DNA of 64,000 nt from Phascolomyces articulosus (taxonomy: Eukaryota > Mucoromycota > Mucoromycetes > Mucorales > Lichtheimiaceae). Where the stretch lies: the NCBI GenBank assembly GCA_025677815.1, contig JAIXMP010000001.1, positions 1,798,001 to 1,862,000 of the forward strand. Direction: 5' to 3'. Shown in pieces: positions 38,278 through 50,025 of this stretch. Under the pieces are notes generated by a model. It was not told the origin of the DNA and ran no database searches. It saw only the letters and a program-made list of their open reading frames with translations. The stretch's first letter is position 1, and every line of letters starts with the position of its first letter. Both the position numbers and the translations under genes were made by a program.

Positions 38278-39991
38278 TTATACGATTAAGGCAAGAATTC
38301 CCAAAGTACAAACATAAACTGTAAAACCTATTGCGTTGTAATTGATGAGGCTACCAGCAAAAGATTTACTCGAAGAGTAAGTGGAAGAACTTCCTCCAGA
38401 ATGTGGTTCGCTAGGTCCATCTGATGTCGTCTTTGGTACTTGTGGAGAAGTGGGATCTTTTTGATTCAGAGGTGGATTGGGATTATCTAAAGTTGGGTAC
38501 GCCCAAGATTGCTCCCAATAAGGGTATGGATCATTAATACATTTGTGAATAGGCATGACATCAAATGCTGCTTGAAGTTTAGGTAACCATCGTTCAGACA
38601 TTGACACAGTTGAATTACTGTTTTCATGTTGCTAAAAAAATATACGTTTGAGTAAATTCAGTATTGTTTGTTTGTATAAACATAAAAAACATTGTCTTGT
38701 TCCTTCATTAACATTTTTCATGTTTGCTAAAGGTTGTAAATGAACAAATAATTTGAGAATATACATACCAATGTAATATGTCCATGTTCATTATCCATGT
38801 TATTGACGCGTTTTGCAATCCAGTCAGTGAAATGACCATCGATTTCCTCTGGTGGAACAGATCCACGAGCAGGTGTGCCATACTGTAACGGGGATAATGA
38901 ATATTAATTAATTATTATTGTGTTCTAGGAAGCGGGGTGTTTTACAATGATAACAAATAACAAAAACTATACCAGATTCCAATCATTTGAATCTTGATCC
39001 CAAATAATAGTGCGCATACCCATTAGCCATGCAATTGCTCTAACACGGTCATCCACGTCACCATAAGGAGGTCTCCAGCATTTGGGTGTGACACCTAATA
39101 CTTCTTTGATCGCTCTTGATGTCCAATACAATTCAGCGACAATTTGTTCGTTAGTGAGTGATGTCATTTGTTGATGAGACCAGGTATGAGCGCAAATGGT
39201 ATGACCATCATTTAATGCACGTTGAGCTGCTTCAGGGAATGCCACCACATTAGATCCAATAACTATTATACCATAATAATAATACTAATTCTTTAGTATC
39301 TTTGATTTGTTAAAGATATATAATGTATTTTTATATGAGGATTATCTGCATAATAGAGCAGAAGCATAATAATATATATCTAAAAAAAATTAACAAAAAA
39401 CTTACAGAACAAAGTGGCCTTTTGCTTGTTGTGTTCCACCAAAAAGTTATAAAATCGAGGTTCTTCCCATGCTTTTTCAGCTTGATTAAAGCTATATACT
39501 TTGAGTGGGCCATCATCATAATTAAGACCCCAATGACCAGCTTGAGGACAAGTATAAATATCATCTGGCAAATACGATAATTTTGGTCGCTTGCAAGTAC
39601 TGGCAGACCACCAGCAATCAGGATCTGTCTTGGGATAACCACTTGTATCGACAGCCCAAACTTTGATTGTCCGTTGTTGAGCTTTTGGGACCTTGGACCA
39701 ATCGAGCTGTTTGATCACATCTTGTACTTCTGGCGAATCAGTAGGTGGCATTTTCAGTTGCTTTGGATATTTGTTCAAATCAATTTTATAAGGACCTGGT
39801 AATTGTTTGACTGTAATTGTATTATCTTTAGGATATTGATGGATGACTGCATTTCCGGTAGGTGTAGGGATGTTAGCTAGCCATGCTGGTGATGTTTGTG
39901 GGAGAATGTTTCTTTCATCGGCTGCCAGAACAGTAGAAGGATCTAGTGTTGCCAAGGCAATAATGACACTCCAAGTTACTAGGAAACGCAT
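38278..39991 (-). CDS. CDA: Chitin deacetylase, secreted and probably GPI-anchored
   Basis: Carbohydrate esterase family 4 enzyme that converts chitin to chitosan in the cell wall. Exons 39406-39991, 38973-39262, 38769-38882 and 38278-38631 join in phase to 447 aa. A signal peptide is visible (MRFLVTWSVIIALATL...VLA). The five NodB motifs are present: NYDDGP, HTWSHQQM (metal-binding His), RPPYGDVDDRVR, DSNDW and ITLQHEN. A Ser/Thr/Pro-rich tail is followed by a hydrophobic C terminus (IGFTVYVCTLGILALIV), as expected for a GPI attachment signal. Chitosan-rich walls are typical of Mucoromycota, so the gene fits the suggested host lineage. Activity is supported by intact catalytic and metal residues. 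Confidence 0.95.
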
Positions 39992-40919
39992 TTGTTTCTA
40001 TGTTTATATTTCCGAGTAATAAGGGCTTGTATATATTATTTTATAGGTATGCAATGAATGTAATTAAAAACTAAAGAGAGAAAGAAAAAACAAAAAGATA
40101 GTCGATCGGCTTTCAACAAAAAGATTACTCCATTTATAACAATATATACTCTCCATGGAGAATAAACAGCTGTGCATATCATTGCTTATCTACATATACA
40201 GGTTTCGCCGTAACGACGTACTTGTTTACTTAATTTATTTTTTCCCTATTTGTTTTCTTAAACAGGACTATTACTCTTTGATTTTCTGTCCAAACACACA
40301 AACAAACAAACACACACACACATACCAAATTGTACAATAAGTCGGTTCATCTTTAACCCGTGCATCAATCTTTATTTTTCGTTATTAAACATCATTGATT
40401 ATTATAACTATATATTGAGCGCGTTATAATTAAAATGAGCAATTTATTCGCCATTACTGGATAATTCTTCCTGTATATCAATAAATGAAATCTTTTCATC
40501 AAACTGGTGTAACGTATATACAGAGCATGGTTTTCAAAGAAGGTATTTCACTCTGGTGGCAAAAGGAAAATTGAAATTTATTATTCTGTGCGTGTTTTAC
40601 GCGTCCTAAGGAGCTATTGATCAATCTGTACTCGAATATGTTCAAAGAGTATAGGCTGTCCATGTTACAAACAAAGACATATATAAACCTTGTAAAATGT
40701 AATTTTGAAGGAAATGTGTCTCACTCAATTTTTTTTCACATTTCATACTGCATTATGATTGTCTTATCTCGCTAACTTCCAAATTTGTATTTTATAACAT
40801 CCTAATTACTCTTCTCTCAATTGCTGTATTTTCAAACATTAAAAACCGAAGCTTATAGTTATATACTAATATTTATTTATTTGTTTTTTTTTCTTTCCTC
40901 CCCTGTCAACACTACTTGT
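39992..40919. other. Spacer between chitin deacetylase (5' side) and the SS18-like gene (3' side)
   Basis: Contains a minus-strand TATAAATGG about 145 bp before the deacetylase ATG and a CA-rich patch at about 40285-40325. No gene seen. Confidence 0.4.
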
Positions 40920-41571
40920 TCACGTAGAGGAAGTGCAGAAGCTGTCATTGATCTGTTGCTGCTGCTGTTGTTGTTGTTGTTGCTGCTGTTGTTGTAACCG
41001 TTGCATCATCATCACCATATTTTGAAAATTGTTTATATCTTCACCTCCTCCAGTAACATCAGCACCAGCAGCAGATGCTGCCGCACTTGTTGTTACGATA
41101 CCTCCATTATACATGCCACCTGCCATCATATTGAGACCTGGGTTATTCATTACCATTGCTGGATTTATTATTCCTGCCCCACTACTACTATTCATCATCA
41201 AATCACTTGGATTCATAGAACCAGGGACTGTAGGCATGCTCGTGGAAGTAGATGTCATGCTTGGTGATAGTGCATCCAGGGATTGAGACATAGGTGAACC
41301 CGAGGGTACTACGGAATTGGCTGGGCTATATGAATTATTGTTATTCATCATTACATCTGTACCAGATACACCTGCCCCCATTCCCATCGGTATCATCATT
41401 CGTTGTCTCTGTTGTTGCAAATGCTGTTGCTGTCTTAATCGTTGTTGCATTATAGCATCTTGTTGCTGCTGCTGTTGCTGTTGAAGTAAGGTTTGTGGAT
41501 CCATAATAGCATTCCTCGCAACAGGTGATCCAGCCATAGACATATTAGCACCATTAAAGAATTGCTGTTGT

Positions 41572-41603
<32 letters not shown>

Positions 41604-43367
41604 AGGCTGTTGATGTGGTTGTTGTGGGGTTTGTGGCTGTGATATTTGAGGAGATTGGTGTTGCTGCTGGGGTAATGCAGCAGATGTTTGCGGGGTTTGT
41701 GGATGCTGTTGAGGTGTTTGTTGCTGTTGCTGTTGGCGCATCAGCTGTTGGTTTTGTTGTTGTGGTGTTTGTGGTTGCTGTCTTGGTGTTTGTGGCTGTG
41801 ATGGAGGGGTAGCTCTCTGTTGAGATTGATGCTGTTGGTGTGGCGTTGATATAGCTTGTTGTTGTCCTGGATGTTGTTGTACAGGGGATTGTTGAACACT
41901 TCGATTTTGTGAGAACGGTGAATCTGCAGGATTCCCGTTATTATTTGCTTTGGAATCTTGCTCCTCTCTAAATAACGCTTGTGCTGCGTTTAATAAAGTA
42001 TGGATTTTTTTTGCGATATCGGATTTTGGTGGTGGTAATGGGTTCAGATCAGGAGGCGTAGGTGTTTTTTGTTCCTAATTAACCAGATTGTAATTTATAT
42101 CAGTAAACGATAAGTCCTTTAGCATTTACTGCATATAAACAAAATATACATACCTCTCCTGGTTTAATCATGGATATATCCGCCATTGTGGCAAGGTAAG
42201 TCAAGTTAGACTGCAATCGTGTTTGGTATCTATTATTTTAAATCCCATCCATCCCACCAATATAAATTAGATTACTTCTATCCCCTTCTCTAAAATTTAT
42301 AAAAGCAATAATGAAACATACGAAGAGATATCAGGCTCTTGAGGACTTTGTTGTTGAACAATACATAAACGAATAAGTTCTTGGTTCATATTTAAAACCT
42401 ATCATCCAATTTAAATCATATAAAAACATGTACATATCTGTCAGCAAAACGAAGTAATATATGTATATATGCCATCATACCCTCTTTTCTATATCTATTT
42501 CATCATTTTCCTTCTACAGGATCTCATAGAGATTCTCACTTATAACTTCGCACATGTAATATTTACCGTTTCAACTCGTTTCGCATTTAAATCATTATTA
42601 GGCTTATTGGATTTTTCAGGTCCATTCGCCATTGTTGTTGTTGCAGGACTTGGTGTTACCGGATTATTGATTGCTGCTGATGTTGGAGCCATAGATGAAC
42701 CTGGTATCTGTACTGGAGGAGCAGTTCCGCTTACTCCTGGTGGAATAGTTCCTGGTGACATGGATTTTTGCATTTGAAGTTGCTGTTGATGTTGCATCAT
42801 AAGCATTTGTCTTCGTTGTTGTTCATCCATACTCATATTGTTTCGTTGCAGTTGTTGCTGTTGTAACATCATTTGTTGTTTAGCCATCCAAGCTTGTTGC
42901 TGCTGCGCAAAGTTTGGTCGAAACTGTTGTGCTTGTTGTTGTTGCTGTTGTTGCATCATGGGTCGTTGCATGTTACCTGCCATTTGTGCCATTTGATTTC
43001 CTGCTCCTGCTATATTTTTTTTTAAAAAAAGTTTGTGTATTAATAAAACAAAACAAAAAAACGCGCAATCCATTCATCCTACTGACGGGAATGACAGCTT
43101 CTTATTTTCTTTTTTTACCTTGTTGTCCATAAGCCTATATATTTTCAAAAAAAAAACTACTTATTAGTTTTTATTTTTATTTAAAAGATTAAGATCCAAG
43201 AGGGGGCACCCAACTCTTGTCATTATTAATACCTGAGGTTGCTGAGACATTAATTGATGTGTAGGCAATGGTTGTTGTGCAGACAAGGATTGCATTTCAG
43301 GAGGTAAACTCATAAAGTTTTGCATGTAGGGTTCAGATTGAACATTTGGACCCGTAAATTGATTCAT
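40920..43367 (-). CDS. Glutamine-rich protein with an SSXT (SS18 N-terminal) domain, probable SWI/SNF-associated factor
   Basis: Six exons: 43233-43367, 43119-43134, 42567-43009, 42322-42398, 42154-42229, 40920-42074; 633 aa. The key segment is split across two small exons: VLNMNQELIRLCIVQQQ, then YQTRLQSNLTYLATMADIS. This matches the SSXT/SNH helical domain of SS18, which anchors SS18 to the BAF/SWI-SNF complex (family knowledge). Everything else is low-complexity: poly-Q tracts encoded by mixed CAA/CAG, a PQTP-repeat region and Met/Asn-rich stretches. One coding exon is only 16 nt. Unlike animal SS18, the SSXT segment is internal (about residue 200) rather than N-terminal. A nuclear co-activator role is inferred; a Mediator-type Gln-rich protein would be the alternative. 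Confidence 0.75.
40940..41640 (-). repeat. Poly-glutamine triplet tracts within the SS18-like gene
   Basis: Runs of CAA/CAG codons at about 40950-41000, 41460-41485 and 41560-41605 (TTG/CTG on the plus strand). Their mixed codons argue for long-term maintenance rather than a single recent slippage. Confidence 0.8.
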
Positions 43368-44339
43368 TTGGCGTGTTTTTTTTATAAGACGATCAACAGT
43401 CGAGAACAGTGAGGCAAAAAAAAAGAGGAAAAGGAACTTGGAGTAAAAAAAGAAAAAAAAAAGTGAGAGTTGACTGGGTCGGTCTTCGTTTTTTACACTA
43501 AGCAACATACACTCGAACCAATGAAAAGACGAATTTTTACCTGTGCGTCTGTGATATAGCCAGCTTTATGGATCAAAAACTACTAAGTTGTCCGAATTTA
43601 ATGATGTTACTGACGGTATAATTCGTAAAACATAATAAGATATTTTTGTTTCAATATTTGATTCAGTCAATGATATTGTACTTGTGATGTTCATGGCAGT
43701 TTTTGGTGTATATCCCTGATATTAGAAAACAAAATCCAATTAATTATAAATTGATATATAGCTTATATATAATCCAATTTTACAAAAAAAACAAAAAAAA
43801 AAACCATATAAAATAGCTGATTATTTGATATATTTCATACCTTACAAAGCATCCAAATTATTATTATCCAGGACAATTTTGCTTAGTATCTTTGATGCTA
43901 CTACTTCATTTTTATTCTAGATAGTGAATCAACAAACTATCACACTTGGATATTTTGAGCGACAGTGTCTTGAATTGGAATGGCCCTAGTCTACTACCAG
44001 GAGCTATCTCATTGACGCGAGAGCAGTTTTTTTCTAGTGCTTGATTTTTCAATTCGTTAAAACCTATCTTTTATTTTAGTATAGACTTTCTGTTTCCAAG
44101 ATAGTTGGAAGTAAAACGAGCTGTAGTGAATCCACCAGAGAAGAAAAAAACGGGGTTTTACGTAGATTGTTAAAAATGGTTATTAATTATGTGGTGCAAG
44201 AGAATATTTTTATGCAAGGTTTCTCAGCAACTCTCTTTTATTATAACTGAAATAATAATAATAATAAGTTTTTATTTTTTTTATACATATTTAGATATAA
44301 TAATAAATAGATAGAAAGCTATGTTAAACTGATGGAAAG
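43368..44339. other. Spacer between the SS18-like gene (5' side) and the phosphoesterase gene (3' side)
   Basis: About 970 bp, AT-rich. No gene or motif recognised. Confidence 0.4.
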
Positions 44340-45854
44340 TTAGTCTTTCACGACCAATGGAGTTGCATTCACATCTCCTTGTCCAAGGTTGCCAAGACCC
44401 CACTATTTATATATATTGTATGCAATTGTTAAAAATGGTTAATGTTACTGCTATAGGTATTATGTCATCATTATATAAAGTTAAATAATTAAAAAGTATA
44501 TACAAATATACTTACGTTTTGTTCGATACTCTTCAAAATTGAATAAAGGTCATATTTTGTATTATCTGTAGCATCAACACGATCCACAGCAGGGCCAAAC
44601 AAGACAGTCAAGATTTGGTTAGGAATAGCGTATGTCTTGTTTTCATCCCAAGTCAAAATGAACAAAGTGTTGGTGTTGAAAGCCGATTTGGTGACACGAG
44701 GTTCAAGCCATGATTTCAACCAATCTGAGGAGTATTTAAGAGATGTATCTAAAATCATATATATATATATATATAAGTATATATTACAATATTAGTAAAG
44801 ATAATTTAAACCCTATTATCATTTGAAGTGCTTACCATGACCATCATTATTCATCTGTATTTATAATAATAGTGTTGGTATATTCACATTATTATTAGTT
44901 TTATGGCGAAATGTGTATAACATAAACTTTTTTTATGTATATACGTATATATAATCTTCTCCAGTAAACACTTACATCAGGAGTGTAAAACACAAATTGT
45001 GGAACTGCATTATTATCAATGTCCGTATCCAACTGAGTAGCCGGGACGATATTAGCACATCGGGTGCTATTACCTGAGATGTTGGTAAACGAGATGAATG
45101 GATTATGCTTACGACGGTATGTGCCAGATTTGGTGCCGGTGTAACATCCACCTATAAATCGTAATAAGAACAATCAGTAATGAAATGGTAACAATTATAT
45201 ATAATAATAGGATAGGGAAAAAATATAAGCGTTGTTGAATAAAAACTATACCTGGATAGGATTCTTGATATACCTTCCATGAAATTCCTTTTGCTTCAAG
45301 CAAATCAACCACAGACTTGCGGCTAACGTTGGAGTCGGAGTCGGCATTAATACCATCGTATGATCCACTAATCAAACCAACCTTCAAATACAACATGATT
45401 AATTATGAAATAATTTTTGAAAAATTAATAATGCGTACTAGTTATTTATAGCTTACATAGTTGGGTTGTGAAGGATGTGTCAATGCAAAGAAGTTTGTCA
45501 AAACAATTCCTAGATTTGTATAAATATAGTTGTGATAAAGCCGAAATAACATAATGTAAGTAATACATACAACAAGCGACTATCATATAAATACATCCTT
45601 CCATCATGCTTCATCCATATTATCCATTTCGTCAATATCCATAATATATAGCAATAATTTGAATACTACGTATATATCTTTTTACCATTGTGATCTCTGG
45701 CAATATTTGAAAAGTATGAATCATCCAAACAATCTTGGTAATCTTGGTTTTCCATGACAATAATCACGATACGATCATAGTCTTTGCCACTGATTTGTTG
45801 AGCTGCACCAACACCAGCAATCAAAGAAGCCACGAGGAATTTCCAGAAGCGCAT
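44340..45854 (-). CDS. Secreted phosphoesterase-family protein (acid phosphatase-like)
   Basis: Member of the phosphoesterase superfamily that includes fungal secreted acid phosphatases and bacterial phospholipase C. Seven exons: 45686-45854, 45457-45509, 45252-45381, 44976-45151, 44836-44854, 44516-44748, 44340-44402; 280 aa. A signal peptide opens the protein (MRFWKFLVASLIAGVGAAQQ). Motifs are IVIIVMENQDYQDC (first metal site region), FALTHPSQPNY (nucleophile region), FYTPDMNNDGHD (metal ligands) and TWDENK. The MNNDGH part sits on a 19-nt exon. Likely releases phosphate from extracellular esters; the precise substrate cannot be told from sequence. Neighbours are not phosphate-related. Confidence 0.85.
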
Positions 45855-47495
45855 TTTGTTATTGTTAAAAAATGAAATAACAGCGGGGATCTACTTCTCT
45901 AGACTCTTGTATTTATATTCAACAGCAAATGTTGACAAGACCGACCATGAAGCACATGTTCTGGAAGTTACAATCCCTTTGTCTTACAATCTTTTTTAAT
46001 TTATGCTTCTACTTCTAGCAGGATTATTTTATTTTTGGATATTATGCTATCTCATAGTACGTAATAATAAAACCATTTATCTCCAAACAGTGATATTTTA
46101 TCATCATACAATAATAATTAATCATTTGTTGTATGAAATATTATATATATATATATACATCGTTAAAAATTTTTCCTATAGCAACCACCCATTTTGTTAC
46201 AGATAAATAAAATATGATGCCATCGATTTTAAGTGCGCGCATAAGTGCGTATATTGTTTTATGATTATGACAAGTAGCCCCAAGATCTATGAGCATGTGG
46301 TGCCTAATTGGTACACCAGATGAGATAATAAGCCGTTAAGTAGAATACATGTGTTGTTTTAGATAAATTCTATTGAATTGTCAAGTTGGATTGAGGTATA
46401 TACGTGAATGCATGTGGGGTTTGGGTACGATTCGATTGAATCATCTAGTAACACTAAATCTTACATATTTAATTGACGCATCACTTTTCCGGATATCCGA
46501 AAATGCCATAAAAGCAAAAATTACACAAAAATGGAAGGTACACAGAAAAAAAAAGTACATAGAAAGGTAAAATAATAAAAAGATTATAAATTTATCAATT
46601 TATGTAACTATTATATATCTAACAGTATTTCATAGTATTATTATATATTAATCAATACAGTAATTCTTCATTCCTATCTTTATTTTTATGAGCGCACCTG
46701 TAATCATGCATCGATAGTCAACGTGTTCTTTTATATTACAATGGTATTACATCGTGGAAAATCATAATCCCGGAATTGAGCACCAATATAGAAAAGGCAG
46801 ATAATTACAGTTTCAAAATTAAGCATCTGACGATTATATAGTATTTTTCAAGCAGAAATAATAGTCACAAAAGAACTTAGAATCCAGACATCAATAATTC
46901 AAAAAACCTCTACCTGTGTACTATTCTTCAGTCGCGTGTAATAAGAACATCGAGTTCTAGTTATTAAAAAAATTATATATATTATACTCTACATATCTGT
47001 AATAATGTTGTAGTTATATCATGTGAACAAATAGATTGAAAACAATAGTGTAAAGCCCCAAGATTATCTTTATCCAAATTCAGGCACACCACATATAGTT
47101 ACTCGTGTTTAATTTTAACGACTGAGAAATGATGGTCAGGACGTAGCGACCATCATTGAACTTCAATATTTAAAATTATAAAATCTTCGACAATCTTCAA
47201 AAAAAAAACCCGTTTTTGAAAAATTCGATATTAAATCCTCCTGTATACATGAGCAACTAATACTTCCCAATTTTTGCTTTTTTTTTTATGTTATACGTAT
47301 ACCGTGTTTTATATAATATAAAAAGAACGAGCTAGACAAATACTGAATAATGAAATTTGAGAATTTTATGTTTTATCAATAGGTCGTTGACAATTTTTAG
47401 AATTGTGTGTTCCTTTCAAAAGGAACATTGCAAACCGTCAATGAATATGTGGTATTATAACCGTGTATTATTAGCTTCCTTAAAGGATAGTTTTA
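45855..47495. other. Gene-poor spacer before the LINE remnant
   Basis: Contains the phosphoesterase promoter. Beyond it, AT-rich DNA with only short random open frames. Confidence 0.4.
45911..45917 (-). promoter_or_regulatory. TATA box of the phosphoesterase gene
   Basis: TATAAATA on the minus strand, about 57 bp upstream of the ATG at 45854. Confidence 0.45.
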
Positions 47496-47512
47496 TCAAA
47501 GTTCAGCATACG
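47496..47512 (+). repeat. 17-bp direct repeat, left copy (candidate target-site duplication)
   Basis: TCAAAGTTCAGCATACG, identical to 49002-49018. The two copies border the LINE remnant exactly where its coding similarity begins. Confidence 0.7.
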
Positions 47513-49001
47513 ATGAAAAATATTGCTTTATTTAATGTTTCCTTTGAACACAACGTCAAGGCTGACGTATTCGTTCGAGACAGGTCATAAAAAATCATAA
47601 AGTAATAAAGAAAAACCATGTTTGAGGAACAGGGAAAAGGTATAGGGTAAAAGGAAAAAGTCACATAAAATGGTTTGTTACATATTTGAAATTACTTAGT
47701 ATAAGAGTCATTGTGGGGAAAGGGAAATCGAGCCAAGTTAGGGGGTAGTGCAAATGCTTACTGGTTTTTTTTACGTAAAAAAACATATACAAATAACTGT
47801 TTTCGATAAAAAGGGGAATATCTTACCTAGTCTATTTCCTTCAGGAGAGGGTGGGGGTTCAATCCATTTGATGAGAGCTTGGCCTGGGTCCGGGTCAATA
47901 TATTGTTGTTGATTGGATTCAGGATGCTGTGGATAATCGAGTTCTGCCAATATGCGGCATATTGTTGGTCATTTATGTTGGATCTGTTGAATTTTTGAGC
48001 TAGAAGTTCGATAATTTGTTGAGAAAAAAGGAGATTAGAGCATCTGTTTTGCGGTGAATATTTAAACGGTGGTGTATCAGTAAGCAATGTATAACATGTT
48101 TTTTAGTTAAAGTTGATGTGGTGCAAAGTATGTATGTTTTCGTTCTACCATCAGGGGGCCATCCTATCTGCCATCGAATAATTCTACTTCGTCCCTTTTT
48201 TGTCATTGGAATCCATAAGATCGGACTTACACCAAGTTTCGATCTGCAGGCTTTTAATATTTTGGAACCCGTTGTTGCTTTAGTAGCGGTTGGTAGATTG
48301 TCAGCACAATATTGTTTTGAACTGGTTTTAATATCACTATTTGGAGGATATTCAGTATTGTCGTTAATGAGTTTCCATAATGTTCCTTGTTGTAGTTTGA
48401 TTCACTGACTGGTGGAGGGTTGTGAATTCAATTGAGGTTGTAACGCTGAAAAGAGAATGTCTTCCGGAATAAGTGTATCCCGGAGTAGGAACTTGGCTTG
48501 TGGTGTGTTTGTTCTTTCTTCAATACTTGGGAAGTCTGTTAAGTGCTTCATGACTTTCGGTTTAGAGTTTTTGTGTGCACCAAATATAATTATTATACAA
48601 TTGTTTTGAGCGCATTCTAATTATACTGTTTAAGTTGTGTTTTGGTGTATAGAAGGATTTCCAAACCATAATCGAGTTTTGGTCTGATGAATTGTGCATA
48701 AATCTGTGTGACAAGCAAACGTGATAGGCCAGAAGGGTTGAGACCAATTGATGAAAGTATATGCATGCTGGTTTCTGCCACTGTTGCGTTTTTCTTTATT
48801 AAATCTTTGCCATTGATGTTGCCACTGTGATTTACTGGTATACCAAGATACTTGAAATGTTGTTGGATAGGGATAGGTGTGTCATATAATTTGAATCTGT
48901 AAGCTGCTCTCAGGTTTTGAACAATTACACATTTTGAGGAGTTCTATTGGTATCCAAGATTAAAACTATGCAATTCGCAAAGTTGAAGAAGTGACTTAAT
49001 T
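47513..49001 (-). mobile_element. 5'-truncated, decayed LINE-type (non-LTR) retrotransposon
   Basis: On the minus strand, translation from 49001 downward gives the C-terminal part of a LINE reverse transcriptase. It reads LLQLCELHSFNLGYQ, then a stop, SSKCVIV, HFKYLGIPVN, IGLNPSGLSRLL, IYAQFIRPKLDYGLEIL, then after a frameshift IFGAHKNSKPKVMKHLTDFP and SIEERTN. A terminal domain follows (ILWIPMTKKGRSRIIRW, TLTKKHVIHCLLIHHRL). In-frame stops at the LGYQ codon and near 48405, plus at least two frameshifts, show it is dead. The catalytic RT core and endonuclease are missing, as expected for a 5'-truncated insert. The 3' untranslated part runs down to the left direct repeat. No clear poly(A) tail is present at that end. 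Confidence 0.8.
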
Positions 49002-49018
49002 TCAAAGTTCAGCATACG
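49002..49018 (+). repeat. 17-bp direct repeat, right copy (candidate target-site duplication)
   Basis: Identical to 47496-47512; see the element between them. Confidence 0.7.
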
Positions 49019-49337
49019 TTTAAAATCTGGTTTTTATTTGAAGTCTCTGTTGAGACAGATATTAAGAGTAAAAAGCGAATGAAAACCCTGCGCTCGTAAG
49101 CAGGGAAAAAACTAAGAGAGAAAAGTTAAAAGGATATGTCGTACAAAAGAAGAATGGGTTATATAGAGTCTGTTTATAGAAAGAAAGTGACATAAGGTAG
49201 CTAGTAACTGTATCTAACTAAGTAATGTAAGTAAACTAGGTGAAAAAGGAAATAGAAAAGAAAGAAGAAAATTAAAGTAAAAAGAAGCAAAGTAGTTACA
49301 GAAGAAGCATAAATACTAGCCTAAACTTAGTCAGCTT

Positions 49338-49790
49338 CAGAGGGAGGGAGGAGGGGTGATTCATTTGATAAAAGCCTGTCCAGGAGAATCATCGTAATAG
49401 TGCTGTAAAGTGCTTCCAGGATGATGATGTGCGTCAAGTTCGGCAAGAATTTTACAGATAATCGGCCAGATATCTGTTAGGTATTGTATTCGACGTGATG
49501 TTGGTTTCGACTTCGGAAGTTTGTTAATGACGTAAGAAAAAGGATCATCATGCGTTTGTTGTGATACTCGCAGTCTATGATGCATGTGAAGGCAGACAAT
49601 AACATGTTTCTTGGTGAATGATCGGAGAGGACAATTTGAACATGGTTTAAGCCTTCCGCCTGGTAGCCATCAAAGTCTCCATCTAATACAGCGGTTTCTT
49701 CCTTTATTTGACATTGGAACCCACATAATTAGGATCGACACTCAATTTTGGGATGCAGCAAGACAAAAGTTTTGCATGGGTTGGTAAGGA
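49338..49790 (-). mobile_element. Second LINE fragment of the same family
   Basis: Minus-strand translation gives WVPMSNKGRNRCIRW, GGRLKPCSNCP, SFTKKHVIVCLHMHHRLRV, PFSYVINKLPKSKP and a C terminus ending FIKWI. It matches the terminal domain of the neighbouring element (TKKHVI-CL--HHRL) and shares its 3' flanking DNA (GAGGG-rich followed by TCATTTGAT). A Cys-x-x-Cys, His, Cys arrangement in this domain looks zinc-binding. The 3' untranslated part may continue down to about 49020. No terminal repeats were seen. Confidence 0.7.
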
Positions 49791-50025
49791 TCGAATGATA
49801 TATATTATTGGTGAAAAATACGACATCGAATAATTTAGAATAAATTTTAATTTGATACCAGCCTCGTTATGAATAGCATCTTTGAGGAGACCACTTTGCC
49901 AGTAACAATTCTATTAGATATAAATATATATGCAGATATCAATTAGCTAATCAATATGACATGCATTTGGGTGATAATAATAACTATCTATAAGACTTAC
50001 AATTTTGAAAGTCCCAAGGACTAAT

